64,000 bases of DNA from Streptomyces cyanogenus (GTDB lineage Bacteria > Actinomycetota > Actinomycetes > Streptomycetales > Streptomycetaceae): contig NZ_CP071839.1 of the NCBI RefSeq assembly GCF_017526105.1, positions 6,610,001-6,674,000 of the forward strand. The letters run 5' to 3'. How positions within the stretch are numbered: the stretch's first letter is position 1; every line of letters starts with the position of its first letter. The translations under genes were made by a program, and so were the position numbers. Of this stretch, positions 23,710 through 32,553 are shown one piece after another. The notes under the pieces were generated by a model that was not told where the DNA came from, made no database searches, and saw only the letters and a list, made by a program, of their open reading frames with translations.

Positions 23710-24648
23710 ATGACCGGATCCCGGGTGCTCGCGTTCGGCCATTACCAGCCTGACAAGGTGCTGACCAACGACGACCTCGCACGCGTGGTCGACACCAGCG
23801 ACGAGTGGATCCAGAGCCGCGTCGGCATCAAGTCCCGCCGCATCGCAGCGGACTTCGAGTCCGTGGCGGACATGGCCGGCAAGGCGGCCGAGCGGGCACT
23901 GGCGAACGCGGACGTGCGTGCCGCCGACATCGACATGGTGATCGTGGCCACGTGCACGGCCGTCGACCGGTCCCCGAACATCGCCGCGCGGGTCGCCCAC
24001 ACGATCGGTGTGCCCGCCCCGGCCGCCATCGACGTCAACACCGCCTGCTCCGGCTTCCCGCACGCGCTGGCCCTCGCCGACCAGTCGATCCGCGTGGGCA
24101 GCGCCCGGCGCGCGCTGGTCGTCGGTGTCGAGAAGCTGTCGGACTTCACCGACTGGACCGACCGCACCACCTGTGTGCTCATCGGCGACGGTGCGGGAGC
24201 AGCCGTCCTGGAGGCCTGCGACGAACCGGAGGTCTCCCCCGTGCTGTGGGGCTCCGTGCCCGAGATGGGGGAGGCCGTGCGCATCGAGGCGCCGTCCAAC
24301 ACCTTCTCCCAGGCGGGCCAGACCGTCTACCGGTGGACCACCACGGCCCTGCCGGAGATCGCCCTGAAGGTCTGCGAGCGGGCCGGGGTCCGCCCCGAGG
24401 AGCTGGGCGGTGTCGTGCTGCACCAGGCCAACCTGCGCATCATCGAGCCGCTCGCCCGCAAGATCGGCGCCGTCAACGCCGTGGTCGCGCGGGACGTGGT
24501 GGAGTCCGGGAACACGTCCGCCGCCAGCATCCCGCTGGCGCTGTCCAAACTCATCGAACGCGGCGAGATCGAGAAGGGTTCACCGGTGCTGCTGTTCGCC
24601 TTCGGCGGCGGCCTCACGTACGCCGGCCAGATCATCCGCTGCCCCTGA
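23710..24648 (+). CDS. 3-oxoacyl-ACP synthase III (FabH/KAS III family)
   Basis: 312 residues with the complete KAS III triad: Cys in NTACSGF (about residue 114), His in VVLHQANLRI and Asn in SGNTSAASIP. The C terminus FAFGGGLTYAGQIIR and the N-terminal RVGIKSRRI are family hallmarks. FabH-type enzymes start fatty acid or polyketide chains from an acyl-CoA and malonyl-ACP. The chosen ATG has GAGGAAG just upstream; an ATG 12 bases earlier (23698) is possible. It stands between PKS acyltransferase and thioesterase fragments, so it may be the last intact gene of a decayed polyketide cluster; a housekeeping fabH would normally lie beside fabD and acpP. A priming role for the angucycline PKS is possible but unsupported. 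Confidence 0.86.
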   Translation: MTGSRVLAFGHYQPDKVLTNDDLARVVDTSDEWIQSRVGIKSRRIAADFESVADMAGKAAERALANADVRAADIDMVIVATCTAVDRSPNIAARVAHTIGVPAPAAIDVNTACSGFPHALALADQSIRVGSARRALVVGVEKLSDFTDWTDRTTCVLIGDGAGAAVLEACDEPEVSPVLWGSVPEMGEAVRIEAPSNTFSQAGQTVYRWTTTALPEIALKVCERAGVRPEELGGVVLHQANLRIIEPLARKIGAVNAVVARDVVESGNTSAASIPLALSKLIERGEIEKGSPVLLFAFGGGLTYAGQIIRCP

Positions 24649-24660
24649 GCCGACCGCCGC

Positions 24661-24753
24661 CGGGGCGCGCCCCTGCTGGCCCGCGTGCCCGAGCGGGTGG
24701 AGGTGCTCGGACTGTCGCCGCCCGGGCGGGAGCGTCGCTTCGAAGAACCGTGG
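24661..24753 (+). pseudogene. Type II thioesterase N-terminal fragment
   Basis: Thirteen bases after the KAS III stop, a frame with no start of its own reads LLARVPERVEVLGLSPPGRE then RRFEEP. This matches the early beta-strand and PPGRE loop of type II thioesterases from PKS/NRPS clusters. Similarity stops near 24753. Nothing else recognisable lies in 24754-25162; the open frames there look like random high-GC translations. Confidence 0.5.
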
Positions 24754-25162
24754 TCTACACGGTCGACGGCACGCTGCCCGGCCATGCCCTTTCCACCCCC
24801 CGGCCGCTGCCCGACTCCGAGGGGCCCCACGCCGATGGTGGGTACCTCCCGGGTGGGCCTGATGAGGTGCACAGGCTGTGCCGAAGGCCGTACGTTGCCG
24901 AGCACATCCCTCCTGGCGGGACCGCCGTCTCGCGGCGACAGCAGGGTCTGGGACCCAACGGTGCGCCGGGCGCCCCGACACGAGGTGACCGCTCACGGCT
25001 CACGCGTCCGCAGCACTGTGCGGGGGCTCTTCGCCGAGCCGTGTTCGGCCACCGGACCGGTAGCGGAACGGAGTTGGGGTACTCGCGGCACACAGGCGCT
25101 CACCCTCCTCCGTGGTGCGCGCCCACCCGTACGTCTCCCGCTTCACGAGGATGTGACCGCGC

Positions 25163-25633
25163 ATGACTCCCGCTGGGAAATCGCTGACGGTGGCCGCCGC
25201 TGGGCTGGCCGCCGGGGCCTTCGTCGTCATGCGGCGAGCGAAGGCACGCCCGTCCGGCACAGCCGCCGGGGACCGCTGGCTGACAGTGACGGTCAACTGC
25301 CCGCCGCACGACGTGCAGGCCGACAAGCTGCCGTCGCCGCTGCAGGAGTACGGCGGCCGCATCGAGACCCGCATCCGTCCGGCACCCGGTGACCGGGGCA
25401 CGGAGCTGGCGGTGCGCCTGAGGGAAACCGAGCCGGACGCCGCGTACTCGGTGCCCGCGCGGCTCGCCGGTGCCGATCCGCGTCAGGATCTGCGCCGTGC
25501 CCTGCGCGAGGCGAAGGCGCTGCTGGAGGCGGGGGAGGTGCTTCAGCCCGACGCACCGCCCACCACACACGACACCCCGGGCAACCTCGTGCGTCTGCTC
25601 AGCCGCCGCGCCGGTGGGGAGGGAGTGCTGTGA
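25163..25633 (+). CDS. Hypothetical membrane-anchored protein
   Basis: 156 residues. One N-terminal hydrophobic segment (LTVAAAGLAAGAFVVM, residues 8-23) followed by basic residues (RRAKARP) suggests an anchor with the rest in the cytoplasm. The body has the pattern WLTVTVNCPP...LPSPLQEYGGRIETRIRPAPGD, reminiscent of polyketide cyclase/SRPBCC-like small proteins of Streptomyces, but I do not recognise a defined family. It overlaps the alcohol dehydrogenase by GTGA, so the two are coupled and may act together. It starts with ATG about 12 bases after CGAGG. Confidence 0.65.
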   Translation: MTPAGKSLTVAAAGLAAGAFVVMRRAKARPSGTAAGDRWLTVTVNCPPHDVQADKLPSPLQEYGGRIETRIRPAPGDRGTELAVRLRETEPDAAYSVPARLAGADPRQDLRRALREAKALLEAGEVLQPDAPPTTHDTPGNLVRLLSRRAGGEGVL

Positions 25634-26805
25634 AGGCCCTGTGCTGGGAAGGCGTCAACAAGCTCTCCGTCGAGCAGGTGCCCGATCCCGCCCTGCGCAA
25701 CGACCAGGACGTGATCGTACGGCTCGTCGCCGGCACCACCTGCGGCTCGGACCTGCACCTCATCGGCGGGTACATCCCCTTCATGCGGTCCGGGGACGTC
25801 ATCGGTCACGAGTTCCTCGGCGAGGTCGTGGAGGCGGGCTCGGCGGTACGCCGGCACAAGGTGGGCGACCGGGTGGTGGTCTGCTCGTTCGTCGGGTGCG
25901 GCCGTTGCTGGTACTGCGCCCACGACCTGTGGTCCCTGTGCGACAACACCAACACCAACCCCGGCATCGGTCAGGCCCTCTTCGGCGCCGACACCGGCGG
26001 CATCTTCGGCTACTCCCACGCCATGGGCGGGCTGCGCGGCAGCCACGCCGAGTACGTGCGCGTCCCCTTCGCCGACTACGGGGCCTTCCCGGTCCCGGAG
26101 GGCGTCGACGACACCAGCGCCCTGTTCGTGTCCGACTCGGTGCCCACCGGATGGATGGGCGCCGACCTGGCAGGGGTGAAGCCCGGCGACGTGGTCGCCG
26201 TATGGGGCTGCGGGGCCGTCGGCCAGATGGCGGCGCGCGCCGCCATCCTGCTGGGCGCGGAACGTGTGATCTCCATCGACCGGATCCCCGAACGCCTTCA
26301 GATGACCGAGCGGCACATCGGCAGCGAGGTCATCGACTACACGAGTACCGACGTCGGGGCGGAACTGCGCGAGCGCACCGGCGGCCGTGGCCCGGACGTG
26401 TGCATCGAGGCCGTGGGCATGGAAGCCCACAGCGACAGCCCCGTCCACCTCTACGACCAGGTCAAGCAGCAGCTCCGGCTCCAGACCGACCGTCCCACCG
26501 CCGTACGGCAGGCCATTCACGCCTGCCGCAAGGGCGGCACGGTCTTCGTCCTCGGCGTCTTCGCCGGCGCCGTCGACAAGTTCCCCCTCGGCGCGGTGAT
26601 CAACAAGGGCCTGACCGTGCGGGGCGCCCAGCAGCACGGTCAGCGCTACATCCCGATGCTGCTGGAGCGGCTGGCCGCCGGCGAGCTGAGCACGGCCCAC
26701 CTGGCGACCCACACCGTGCCCCTCGACGAGGCGCCGCGGGCCTACGAGATGTTCAAGGAGAAGACGGACGGCTGCGTGCGCGCGGTGATCCGGCCGGGCG
26801 ACTGA
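25630..26805 (+). CDS. Zinc-dependent alcohol dehydrogenase (formaldehyde-dehydrogenase-like MDR)
   Basis: 391 residues. Catalytic zinc ligands are in TTCGSDLHL (Cys, around residue 38) and GHEFLGEVVE (His-Glu). A structural-zinc-type cysteine loop follows, CGRCWYC...LC. The Rossmann motif is WGCGAVGQMA (GxGxxG), with SIDRIPERLQM downstream for the cofactor ribose. The long form with the GIFGYSHAMGGLRGSHAEYV insert resembles glutathione-independent formaldehyde dehydrogenase-like enzymes. Likely cytoplasmic oxidoreductase for an aldehyde or alcohol. GTG start overlapping the previous gene. Confidence 0.85.
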   Translation: MKALCWEGVNKLSVEQVPDPALRNDQDVIVRLVAGTTCGSDLHLIGGYIPFMRSGDVIGHEFLGEVVEAGSAVRRHKVGDRVVVCSFVGCGRCWYCAHDLWSLCDNTNTNPGIGQALFGADTGGIFGYSHAMGGLRGSHAEYVRVPFADYGAFPVPEGVDDTSALFVSDSVPTGWMGADLAGVKPGDVVAVWGCGAVGQMAARAAILLGAERVISIDRIPERLQMTERHIGSEVIDYTSTDVGAELRERTGGRGPDVCIEAVGMEAHSDSPVHLYDQVKQQLRLQTDRPTAVRQAIHACRKGGTVFVLGVFAGAVDKFPLGAVINKGLTVRGAQQHGQRYIPMLLERLAAGELSTAHLATHTVPLDEAPRAYEMFKEKTDGCVRAVIRPGD

Positions 26806-26847
26806 CCGCTCCGTTTGCCGTCCACACAGGTGGGGACCCGGCCGACC

Positions 26848-27816
26848 ATGAGCACTACGCCACGCCGCCGCCCCCGGATGCGGCAGAGCCGCCTCCTGCG
26901 GCTGCTGGACCGCCTGGAGCGGGAGCCCAGGGCCGACGCGGTGATCGACGCGATCCGCAAGGGGGTGCGGGCCCTGCCGCTCGGCGACGGGCGGGACCTT
27001 CTGCACGGCAGGTGGCTGGGACACCCGGTCCATCCGCTGATGGTGCAGGTACCGATCGGCAGCTGGCTGTCGGCGGCGGTACTGGACCTGTACCCCGGCC
27101 GCTCCCGCGAGGCGGGCCTGTTGGTCGGCGCCGGCCTGGCCTCCGCCGCGCCCGCGGCCCTGGCGGGCTGGGTCGACTGGGCGGAGCTGCACCGACGGCA
27201 GCAGCGTGTCGGACTGGTGCACGCCCTCGCCAACTCGGCGGCCGTCGGCCTGTACGCCGCCTCGCTCACCAGCCGCGCCAAGGGACGGCACGCGACAGGC
27301 CGGGCCTACGGCTTCCTGGGGCTGACGGCGGTCGCAGTCGGCGGCATGCTGGGCGGCCACCTGGCCTATCGCCAGGCATCCGGCGCCAACCACGCCGAAG
27401 AGGTCCCGCACGTCGTCACCCAGGGCTGGCACCGGATCGGAGCCGTGGCGGACTTCCCGGTCGACCGGCCGGTACGGCGCAGCGTGGACGACGTCCCGAT
27501 CCTGGTCGTCCGGGAAACCGGAGGGGCGATCCACGCCCTGGCCGAGCGGTGCAGCCACCTCGCCGGGCCGCTCTCCGAGGGCACGGTCCGCGACGGATGC
27601 GTCCGGTGTCCCTGGCACGGCAGCGTCTTCCGGCTCGCGGACGGCTGGAACGTCCGCGGCCCGGCCACCGCACCCCAGCCGGCCTTCGACACCCGGATCA
27701 CCGGCGGCCACGTCGAGATACGCCTGCGCCGGCAGGACCGGGACGGGCAGGCGCCGGACGAGGTGGAAACGGGGCAGCGACGCACGGAGACGGGAGCCCA
27801 TGGACACGGCAGCTGA
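26848..27816 (+). CDS. DUF2231 membrane domain fused to Rieske [2Fe-2S] domain
   Basis: 322 residues. The N-terminal half has four hydrophobic helices with HPVHPLMVQVPIGSWL, as in DUF2231 proteins. The C-terminal ~100 residues are a Rieske domain: CSHLAGPL (Cys-x-His) and CPWHGSVF (Cys-x-x-His) supply the four cluster ligands. It may be a membrane-attached redox carrier. I chose the ATG 12 bases after GGTGGGGA; an earlier TTG in the same frame has no support. The end overlaps the next gene by 17 bases. It belongs to a run of small stress or redox genes unrelated to the biosynthetic clusters. Confidence 0.82.
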   Translation: MSTTPRRRPRMRQSRLLRLLDRLEREPRADAVIDAIRKGVRALPLGDGRDLLHGRWLGHPVHPLMVQVPIGSWLSAAVLDLYPGRSREAGLLVGAGLASAAPAALAGWVDWAELHRRQQRVGLVHALANSAAVGLYAASLTSRAKGRHATGRAYGFLGLTAVAVGGMLGGHLAYRQASGANHAEEVPHVVTQGWHRIGAVADFPVDRPVRRSVDDVPILVVRETGGAIHALAERCSHLAGPLSEGTVRDGCVRCPWHGSVFRLADGWNVRGPATAPQPAFDTRITGGHVEIRLRRQDRDGQAPDEVETGQRRTETGAHGHGS

Positions 27817-28342
27817 CGGCCGCCTCGCCCGACGTCTGCACGGGCTGTTGCAGCGCACCCAAAGGCAGTACGCGGCAGGACACGACCGGCCGCTGGGCGG
27901 CTACCTCGCAGCCATGGCGGGTTTCGCCGCGTACACGACGGCCTGGGCCACCGCCGTACGGCTCCGCGGGCGGCCGCTGCCCGACCGGCCCGAGCCGTGG
28001 GACGTGGTCCTGACCTCGGTCGCCACGTTCCGGCTCAGCCGGCTGCTGACCAAGGCGTCGGTCACCAGCCCGCTGCGCGCCCCGTTCACCAGGTACGTCG
28101 CCCCGCAGGGGCCGGCCGAACTGCACGAGGAGGCACAGCCCGAGGATGCCAGGCACACCGTCGGTGAACTGGCCACCTGCCCCTTCTGCATGAGCGTCTG
28201 GGTGGCCTCGACCCTGACCGCCGGCCAGCTTCTGTGGCCGCGTGCGACACGCACCGCCATGGGAGCGCTGGCCGCTCTCGCCGGGGCGGACACGCTGCAA
28301 CTGGCATACAGCGCGCTCATCGAGAAGACAACCGGCGAATGA
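27800..28342 (+). CDS. DUF1360 family membrane protein
   Basis: 180 residues. ATG at 27800 after GGGAG, overlapping the Rieske gene. Features of DUF1360 proteins are visible: DVVLTSVATFRLSRLLTK, a RAPFTRYV segment, and LATCPFCMSVWVAS with the paired cysteines, followed by two hydrophobic helices. Family members are small integral membrane proteins of unknown role, often in spore- or stress-linked operons. No catalytic residues are known to me. Confidence 0.75.
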   Translation: MDTAADGRLARRLHGLLQRTQRQYAAGHDRPLGGYLAAMAGFAAYTTAWATAVRLRGRPLPDRPEPWDVVLTSVATFRLSRLLTKASVTSPLRAPFTRYVAPQGPAELHEEAQPEDARHTVGELATCPFCMSVWVASTLTAGQLLWPRATRTAMGALAALAGADTLQLAYSALIEKTTGE

Positions 28343-28427
28343 TCCGCCATATGGCGTGCGCGCTCTGCTGTTGTGCGGGGCGCCGGCCGTGTGGGTGAAG
28401 GCGGTGGCAGAGGGTACCCGCCGGGGC

Positions 28428-28973
28428 ATGCTCAAGCGCGCACTGTGGCAGGGACTGCTCGCCGGCACCGCCGGAGGAGTCGTGATGACCCTCGGTGAGA
28501 AGATCGAGCAGGCTGTCACCGGCCGGCCCGACTCGCATGTGCCCGCGCGGGTTCTCCAGCGGCTCACCGGCCTGCCCGAACGTCCGGGCAGACAGCCGCT
28601 GCCGGTCAACTGGGCCATGCACTACGGCCAGGCCGCCCTTCTCGGAGTGCTGCGGTCGATCATGGCCCAGACCGGACTGCGCGGACCGGTCGCCTCCGCC
28701 AAGTTCACCGTCGTCCGCCTCACCAACGACCAGATCCTCGAAAACGCGACAGGCGTCGGCGCCCCACCCACCACCTGGCCCCGCCAGGAGCTCGCCGTGG
28801 ACCTTCTCCACAAGGCCGTCTACGCCTTCACCACCGGCGCCGTCGCCGACGCCCTCGCCGCCCGCGGTGGGCCCGGCCCCGGACAGCGCCATGCCGCCGC
28901 CCGCCCCGGCCGCCACGCCGGCTTCGGCCCCCTGCCCCGCAGGCACGCCTACGGAGCAGACGGCGGAAAGTGA
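28428..28973 (+). CDS. Hypothetical membrane protein
   Basis: 181 residues from ATG at 28428; GTG codons at 28395 and 28404 in the same frame are alternatives. The N terminus has a glycine-rich hydrophobic segment (GLLAGTAGGVVMTLGEKIEQ), and a second one follows near NWAMHYGQAALLGVL. The pattern recalls Streptomyces membrane proteins of about 180-200 residues with no assigned function. The C-terminal 35 residues are low-complexity Gly/Pro/Arg. It follows the DUF1360 gene on the same strand and may be in the same unit. No enzyme motif was found. Confidence 0.6.
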   Translation: MLKRALWQGLLAGTAGGVVMTLGEKIEQAVTGRPDSHVPARVLQRLTGLPERPGRQPLPVNWAMHYGQAALLGVLRSIMAQTGLRGPVASAKFTVVRLTNDQILENATGVGAPPTTWPRQELAVDLLHKAVYAFTTGAVADALAARGGPGPGQRHAAARPGRHAGFGPLPRRHAYGADGGK

Positions 28974-29039
28974 GCCACTCGCGGTGCCCGAGTGCCGCAT
29001 CCAAGGCGAGGACGGCCACGTCACCCGGGTATGTCAGCT

Positions 29040-29427
29040 GCGGCGGCCTTGACGGCCTTGGCCGTCGCGGCAAGGTTCGTGACGTCGGTGCTGCGGCGGA
29101 TGTGGGAGAACTCGTAGCGTTTGGGTCTCCTTCGCCGACTCCTCCGTCAGGCGATCCCTGACGACCTCCCCCTCCTCCTCGGTGGTCTCGTGCACGGCCA
29201 AGAGCCGTACGAGACGACGGAAGGTGTCCCGGCGTTCCTCTCGCGCTGGGCGGGGTCGGGGTGCTCGCCCTCGGTCTGGACGCGGTACTCGCGCCGAACA
29301 TCTCGTCGTGCTCGGCCATGACCCGGTCGCTCGGCGGGGCCTCGCCGCCGTGGATCCGCTCCTGCATCTTCTCGAACCGTTCGTGCGCCTCGCGGACGTG
29401 TCCGGCGCCGAGGGTGGTGAGGTCCAT
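29040..29427 (-). pseudogene. Hemerythrin-domain protein, frameshifted
   Basis: Three minus-strand frames together read like one protein. The first starts at an ATG at 29427 and gives AGHVREAHERFEKMQERIHG and MAEHDEMFG. The second gives RDTFRRLVRLLAVHETTEEE and VVRDRLTEESAKE, a typical HHE/hemerythrin helix. The third gives YEFSHIRRSTDVTNLAATAK near the end. At least two frameshifts are needed, so no full protein can be made. The stretch 28974-29494 otherwise holds nothing I can support. Confidence 0.55.
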
Positions 29428-29494
29428 CGCACCTGGTGGGCCGGCTCGGCGGCCTGCGCCTGCCCAGCTCGCCCACCGGTTGCGAGTTCTGCGC

Positions 29495-30559
29495 TTACAC
29501 GTCGTCGACGCGGCGCCGGTCGTCCTCGTCCCAGGTGCTGGTGTCGCGTGGCTGGGTGTAGGGCTCGGCCTCGGGAGGATGCCCGCCGACGATGGCCCGT
29601 TGGCGGACGGTCTCGGCGTCGAACTCCAGGCCCAGGAGGATCGCGAGGTTGCTGATCCACAGCCAGACGAGGAAGACGATGACACCGGCCATGGTGCCGT
29701 AGGTCTTGTTGTAGGAGCCGAAGTTGGCGACGTAGAACGCGAAGCCCGCCGAGGCGATCATCCAGATGACCAGGGCCAGGAAGCTGCCGGGCGTGATCCA
29801 GCGGAAGCCCTTGACCTTGGCGTTCGGGCTCGCCCAGTACAGGATCGCGATCATCAGGACGACCAGCAGGACGAGAACCGGCCACTTGGCGATCGACCAC
29901 GCCGTCAGCGCGGTGTCACCCATTCCGAGCGCGGTGCCGGCCCGACGGGCGAGGCCACCGGTGAACACCACGATCAGCGCGCTCGCCACCGCCAGCACCA
30001 TCAGGACGACGGTCACGCCGAGCCGCACCGGCAGAATCTTCCACACCGGCCGGCCCTCGGGCATGTCGTAGACGGCGTTGGCCGCGCGGATGAACGCGGC
30101 CACGTAGCCGGAGGCGGACCACACGGCCACCACCAGGCCGACGACGGCCACGACGGACCCGGTTCCGGCGTTGCCCTGCAACTGCTCCACGGCCCGGCTG
30201 ATGATGTCCCGGGCCGAGCCGGGGGTGAGCTGCTTGAGGTTGCTGAGCAGTTTGTCGGTCGTCGACCTGCCCGTCACGCCCAGCAGGGACACCAGAACGA
30301 GCAGGGCCGGGAAGAGCGACAGCACCCCGTAGTAGGTCAGGGCGGCCGCCCGGTCGGTGAGCTCGTCGTCCTTGAACTCCTTCAGGCTGCCCCTGAGCAC
30401 CGCACCCCAGGCTCGCTTGGGCAGCTTCGCCGGCGTGTCCGGTGCGGCTCGCTCCACCGTCCGGTGCGGTCCTGGCTCGGGCTGCTCCGGCTGCGTGGAG
30501 GACAGTGTCCGTTCGTCGGGCGCGTGATGTTTCCGGCCAAAGGGAAGCAGTTTCGTCAT
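29495..30559 (-). CDS. YihY/BrkB family inner membrane protein
   Basis: 354 residues. A polar N-terminal region of ~50 residues is followed by LKEFKDDELTDRAAALTYYG, the start of the YihY/BrkB domain, and then six transmembrane helices including LSLFPALLVLVSLLG, PVRLGVTVVLMVLAVASALI and GVIVFLVWLWISNLAILLG. The C terminus is acidic and cytoplasmic. Family members were once called ribonuclease BN in error; their actual function is unknown. It lies 107 bases downstream of the AI-2E family gene on the same strand and may share its transcript. Confidence 0.85.
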   Translation of the reverse strand: MTKLLPFGRKHHAPDERTLSSTQPEQPEPGPHRTVERAAPDTPAKLPKRAWGAVLRGSLKEFKDDELTDRAAALTYYGVLSLFPALLVLVSLLGVTGRSTTDKLLSNLKQLTPGSARDIISRAVEQLQGNAGTGSVVAVVGLVVAVWSASGYVAAFIRAANAVYDMPEGRPVWKILPVRLGVTVVLMVLAVASALIVVFTGGLARRAGTALGMGDTALTAWSIAKWPVLVLLVVLMIAILYWASPNAKVKGFRWITPGSFLALVIWMIASAGFAFYVANFGSYNKTYGTMAGVIVFLVWLWISNLAILLGLEFDAETVRQRAIVGGHPPEAEPYTQPRDTSTWDEDDRRRVDDV

Positions 30560-30666
30560 ACGGGGCGGGTTTCCCGCAGCCGGAGCTCCAAGCGCTGCCG
30601 GACGGGCGTGTGGGGGCTACGCGCCCCGGACGGTGCTCGGCCCGGCGCACCGCGTACCCAAGGAGG

Positions 30667-31770
30667 TCACTTGGTTTCGGTGGCCCGCTCGGGTTCGCCG
30701 GCGCTGTCGTCCCCCCGCATGGGAAGCCGCAGCGGTCGTCCCTCGCGGTGTGCCCAGATGTCGCGGAGGACGACCTGGATCATGCCGGCGACGGGGATCG
30801 CCAGCAGAGCGCCGAGGATCCCGGCGACTTCCACGGCGACGAGGATGGCCAGCAGCACGGTGAGGGGGTTGAGCTTCACCGCCCGGGACAGGATCACAGG
30901 CTGCAGGAGATGGTTCTCGACCTGCTGGTAGACGATGAAGAACACGACGGCGGCGATGCCGGCCGGTATGGAGTGGATGAACGCTGCCAAGGAGGCCACG
31001 ACGGCGCCGAGCGTGGCCCCCACCAGCGGGATGAGGTCGGCGATGGCGACGAACAGGGCCAGCAGGCCCGCGAACGGCACCCCGGCGATCAGCAGCACGA
31101 CGTAGGTCAGCGCCCCGCAGATGACGCTGATCAGCAGGTTGCCGGTGAGGTAGCCGGTCACGGTCCGCGCACACTCCGCGCCCACGCGGCGGATGCGGGC
31201 GGCACGAGCCTCGTCCACCAGCTTCAGGGCGCCATCGACGGCCTTGGGGCCCTCCAGCACCATCAGATACGCCAAAACGACGATGGTGACGACGCCGGCC
31301 AGGGTGGTCGCGGCGCTGCGGACGAACGCCAGCGCGGGGGTGCCCAGCCCGGTGGCGAAGGAGCGGATCTGCTCCTGATGCTGCTGGACGTACCGCAGGG
31401 CGTGGGTGCGCTCCAGCAGATCCCCCACGGGCCCGCGGCCGGCCCGCACGTCCTCGATCATGTGAGGCAGCCGGCCGGCGAGCCGGGTCCCCTCCTGCGC
31501 CAGCGGGGTGACGAACAAGGCGACCAGCGCGCCGACGGCCACCACCGCCACCAGGAAGACCATCAGTGTCGCCACCGACCGGTGACACCGTGTCACCCGT
31601 CGCTCCACCGCGTCGACCGCGGGGTACAGGGCGACGGCGAAGAACAGCGCGATCACCGCCCAGACCAGAACGCGGCGTGCCTCGATCACCAGTTGCAGCC
31701 CGACGTACGCGGCGAGTACCAAGCCGATCGTGGCGAGGATGGTCCGTACCGGAACCCGACGAGTCTGCAT
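30667..31770 (-). CDS. AI-2E family transporter (PerM-like)
   Basis: 367 residues with about eight transmembrane helices arranged as in the AI-2E/PerM family: two N-terminal helices with ALFFAVALYPAVDAVERR, a soluble central region, then the paired re-entrant helices GTPALAFVRSAATTLAG, ADLIPLVGATLGAVVASL and VYQQVENHLLQPVILSRAV, the last being the family signature. The substrate is unknown; most members have nothing to do with autoinducer 2. The start at ATG 31770 (MQTRRVPVRTI) gives a sensible positive-inside N terminus; an extension to 31827 has no such logic. Confidence 0.83.
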   Translation of the reverse strand: MQTRRVPVRTILATIGLVLAAYVGLQLVIEARRVLVWAVIALFFAVALYPAVDAVERRVTRCHRSVATLMVFLVAVVAVGALVALFVTPLAQEGTRLAGRLPHMIEDVRAGRGPVGDLLERTHALRYVQQHQEQIRSFATGLGTPALAFVRSAATTLAGVVTIVVLAYLMVLEGPKAVDGALKLVDEARAARIRRVGAECARTVTGYLTGNLLISVICGALTYVVLLIAGVPFAGLLALFVAIADLIPLVGATLGAVVASLAAFIHSIPAGIAAVVFFIVYQQVENHLLQPVILSRAVKLNPLTVLLAILVAVEVAGILGALLAIPVAGMIQVVLRDIWAHREGRPLRLPMRGDDSAGEPERATETK

Positions 31771-31818
31771 GATGCCGGAGTGCCCGGCACACGGTGGGGG
31801 AAACGAACAGGCCAGATG

Positions 31819-31842
31819 GGCCGGCACCGCTGGGTGCCGGCC
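31819..31842 (-). terminator. Hairpin downstream of the PAP2 gene
   Basis: A perfect 10-bp stem GGCCGGCACC / GGTGCCGGCC with a 4-base loop lies about 140 bases past the PAP2 gene stop and 49 bases before the transporter start, on the minus strand. The T-containing stretch after it (GTTCGTTT) fits a terminator that separates the two genes. Confidence 0.6.
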
Positions 31843-31980
31843 TTCCGGTCTCGGGGTTGCGCCGCGCCAGACGCCGGTCTGGCGTGCCGCCGCGCGACTC
31901 GGTGAACCCCTCGAACCGCTTGAAACGGAGACGAGGTGTCCGGGCAGCCATCCGATCCATCCGCCTCGGTGAGGCGATGG

Positions 31981-32553
31981 TCAGGCAAGCACGCGGCGCA
32001 GCAGCAGCGACGGTGCACGCCGCGTCAGCCAGGCGCACGCCAGACCGATCACGGCACCGGTGGCGACGTCACTGGGGTAGTGGGCGCCGGACTGAACCCG
32101 TTCGAGGGCGATCATCGCTGCCGGTAGCGCGCACGCGACACCGGCCGAGGGACAGGTGGGTGCGACCGCCGCCGTGAAGGCGACCGCCGCCGCAGTGTGT
32201 CCGGAGGGGAACGAAGAGGAGTCGGGCCGGTCGTGCACCTCCTCGTGCGGAATCCATTCCTTGGGCGGCCGCGGCCGGTCGGCGAGCTGCTTGCACAACC
32301 CGTTCGAAACCAGTTGCGCGAGCGTCAGAGCGGACAGCCCCGCGGTCGCCGCCACCCGGCCCCGCCATCCACCGGCCACGGCCATCGCCGCGGCGGCGCC
32401 CCACCACAGCTTGCTGCTCTCCGCCGCCTCTTCCACCGCCGACAACACCCGGCCGACCCCGTCGGGGATGCGGGAAGCCGCCTGCCGGGTCAGCAGCTGA
32501 TCCACCTTTTCCACACAACCGCGAACCGTCATGAACTGCAGGTATCCCGCCAT
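31981..32553 (-). CDS. PAP2-family phosphatase
   Basis: 190 residues if started at ATG 32553; ATG 32532 is also possible, and a longer form reaching 32685 looks non-coding. The three PAP2 phosphatase motifs are present in order: KQLADRPRPP, SSFPSGHTAAA with the catalytic histidine, and SGAHYPSDVATG with the second His and Asp (the first residue is Gly rather than Arg in SRxxxxxHxxxD). Two to three hydrophobic helices make it an integral membrane lipid- or undecaprenyl-pyrophosphate-type phosphatase. It stands alone and ends before the hairpin at 31819-31842. Confidence 0.78.
   Translation of the reverse strand: MAGYLQFMTVRGCVEKVDQLLTRQAASRIPDGVGRVLSAVEEAAESSKLWWGAAAAMAVAGGWRGRVAATAGLSALTLAQLVSNGLCKQLADRPRPPKEWIPHEEVHDRPDSSSFPSGHTAAAVAFTAAVAPTCPSAGVACALPAAMIALERVQSGAHYPSDVATGAVIGLACAWLTRRAPSLLLRRVLA

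Noticed and set aside
22477..24423. Long minus-strand open frame across the AT relics and the KAS III gene
   Set aside because: Only its last ~70 codons look like protein (AT fragment); the rest is antisense to the intact KAS III gene or non-coding.
24749..24764. GTGGTCTACACGGTCG as a further DasR site
   Set aside because: Only the left half resembles the consensus; the right half lacks ACCA, and it lies in a relic region.
24755..25093. Minus-strand frame in the gap after the KAS III gene
   Set aside because: No ribosome site, no recognisable motif, and Arg/Pro/Ser-rich composition typical of a non-coding high-GC frame.
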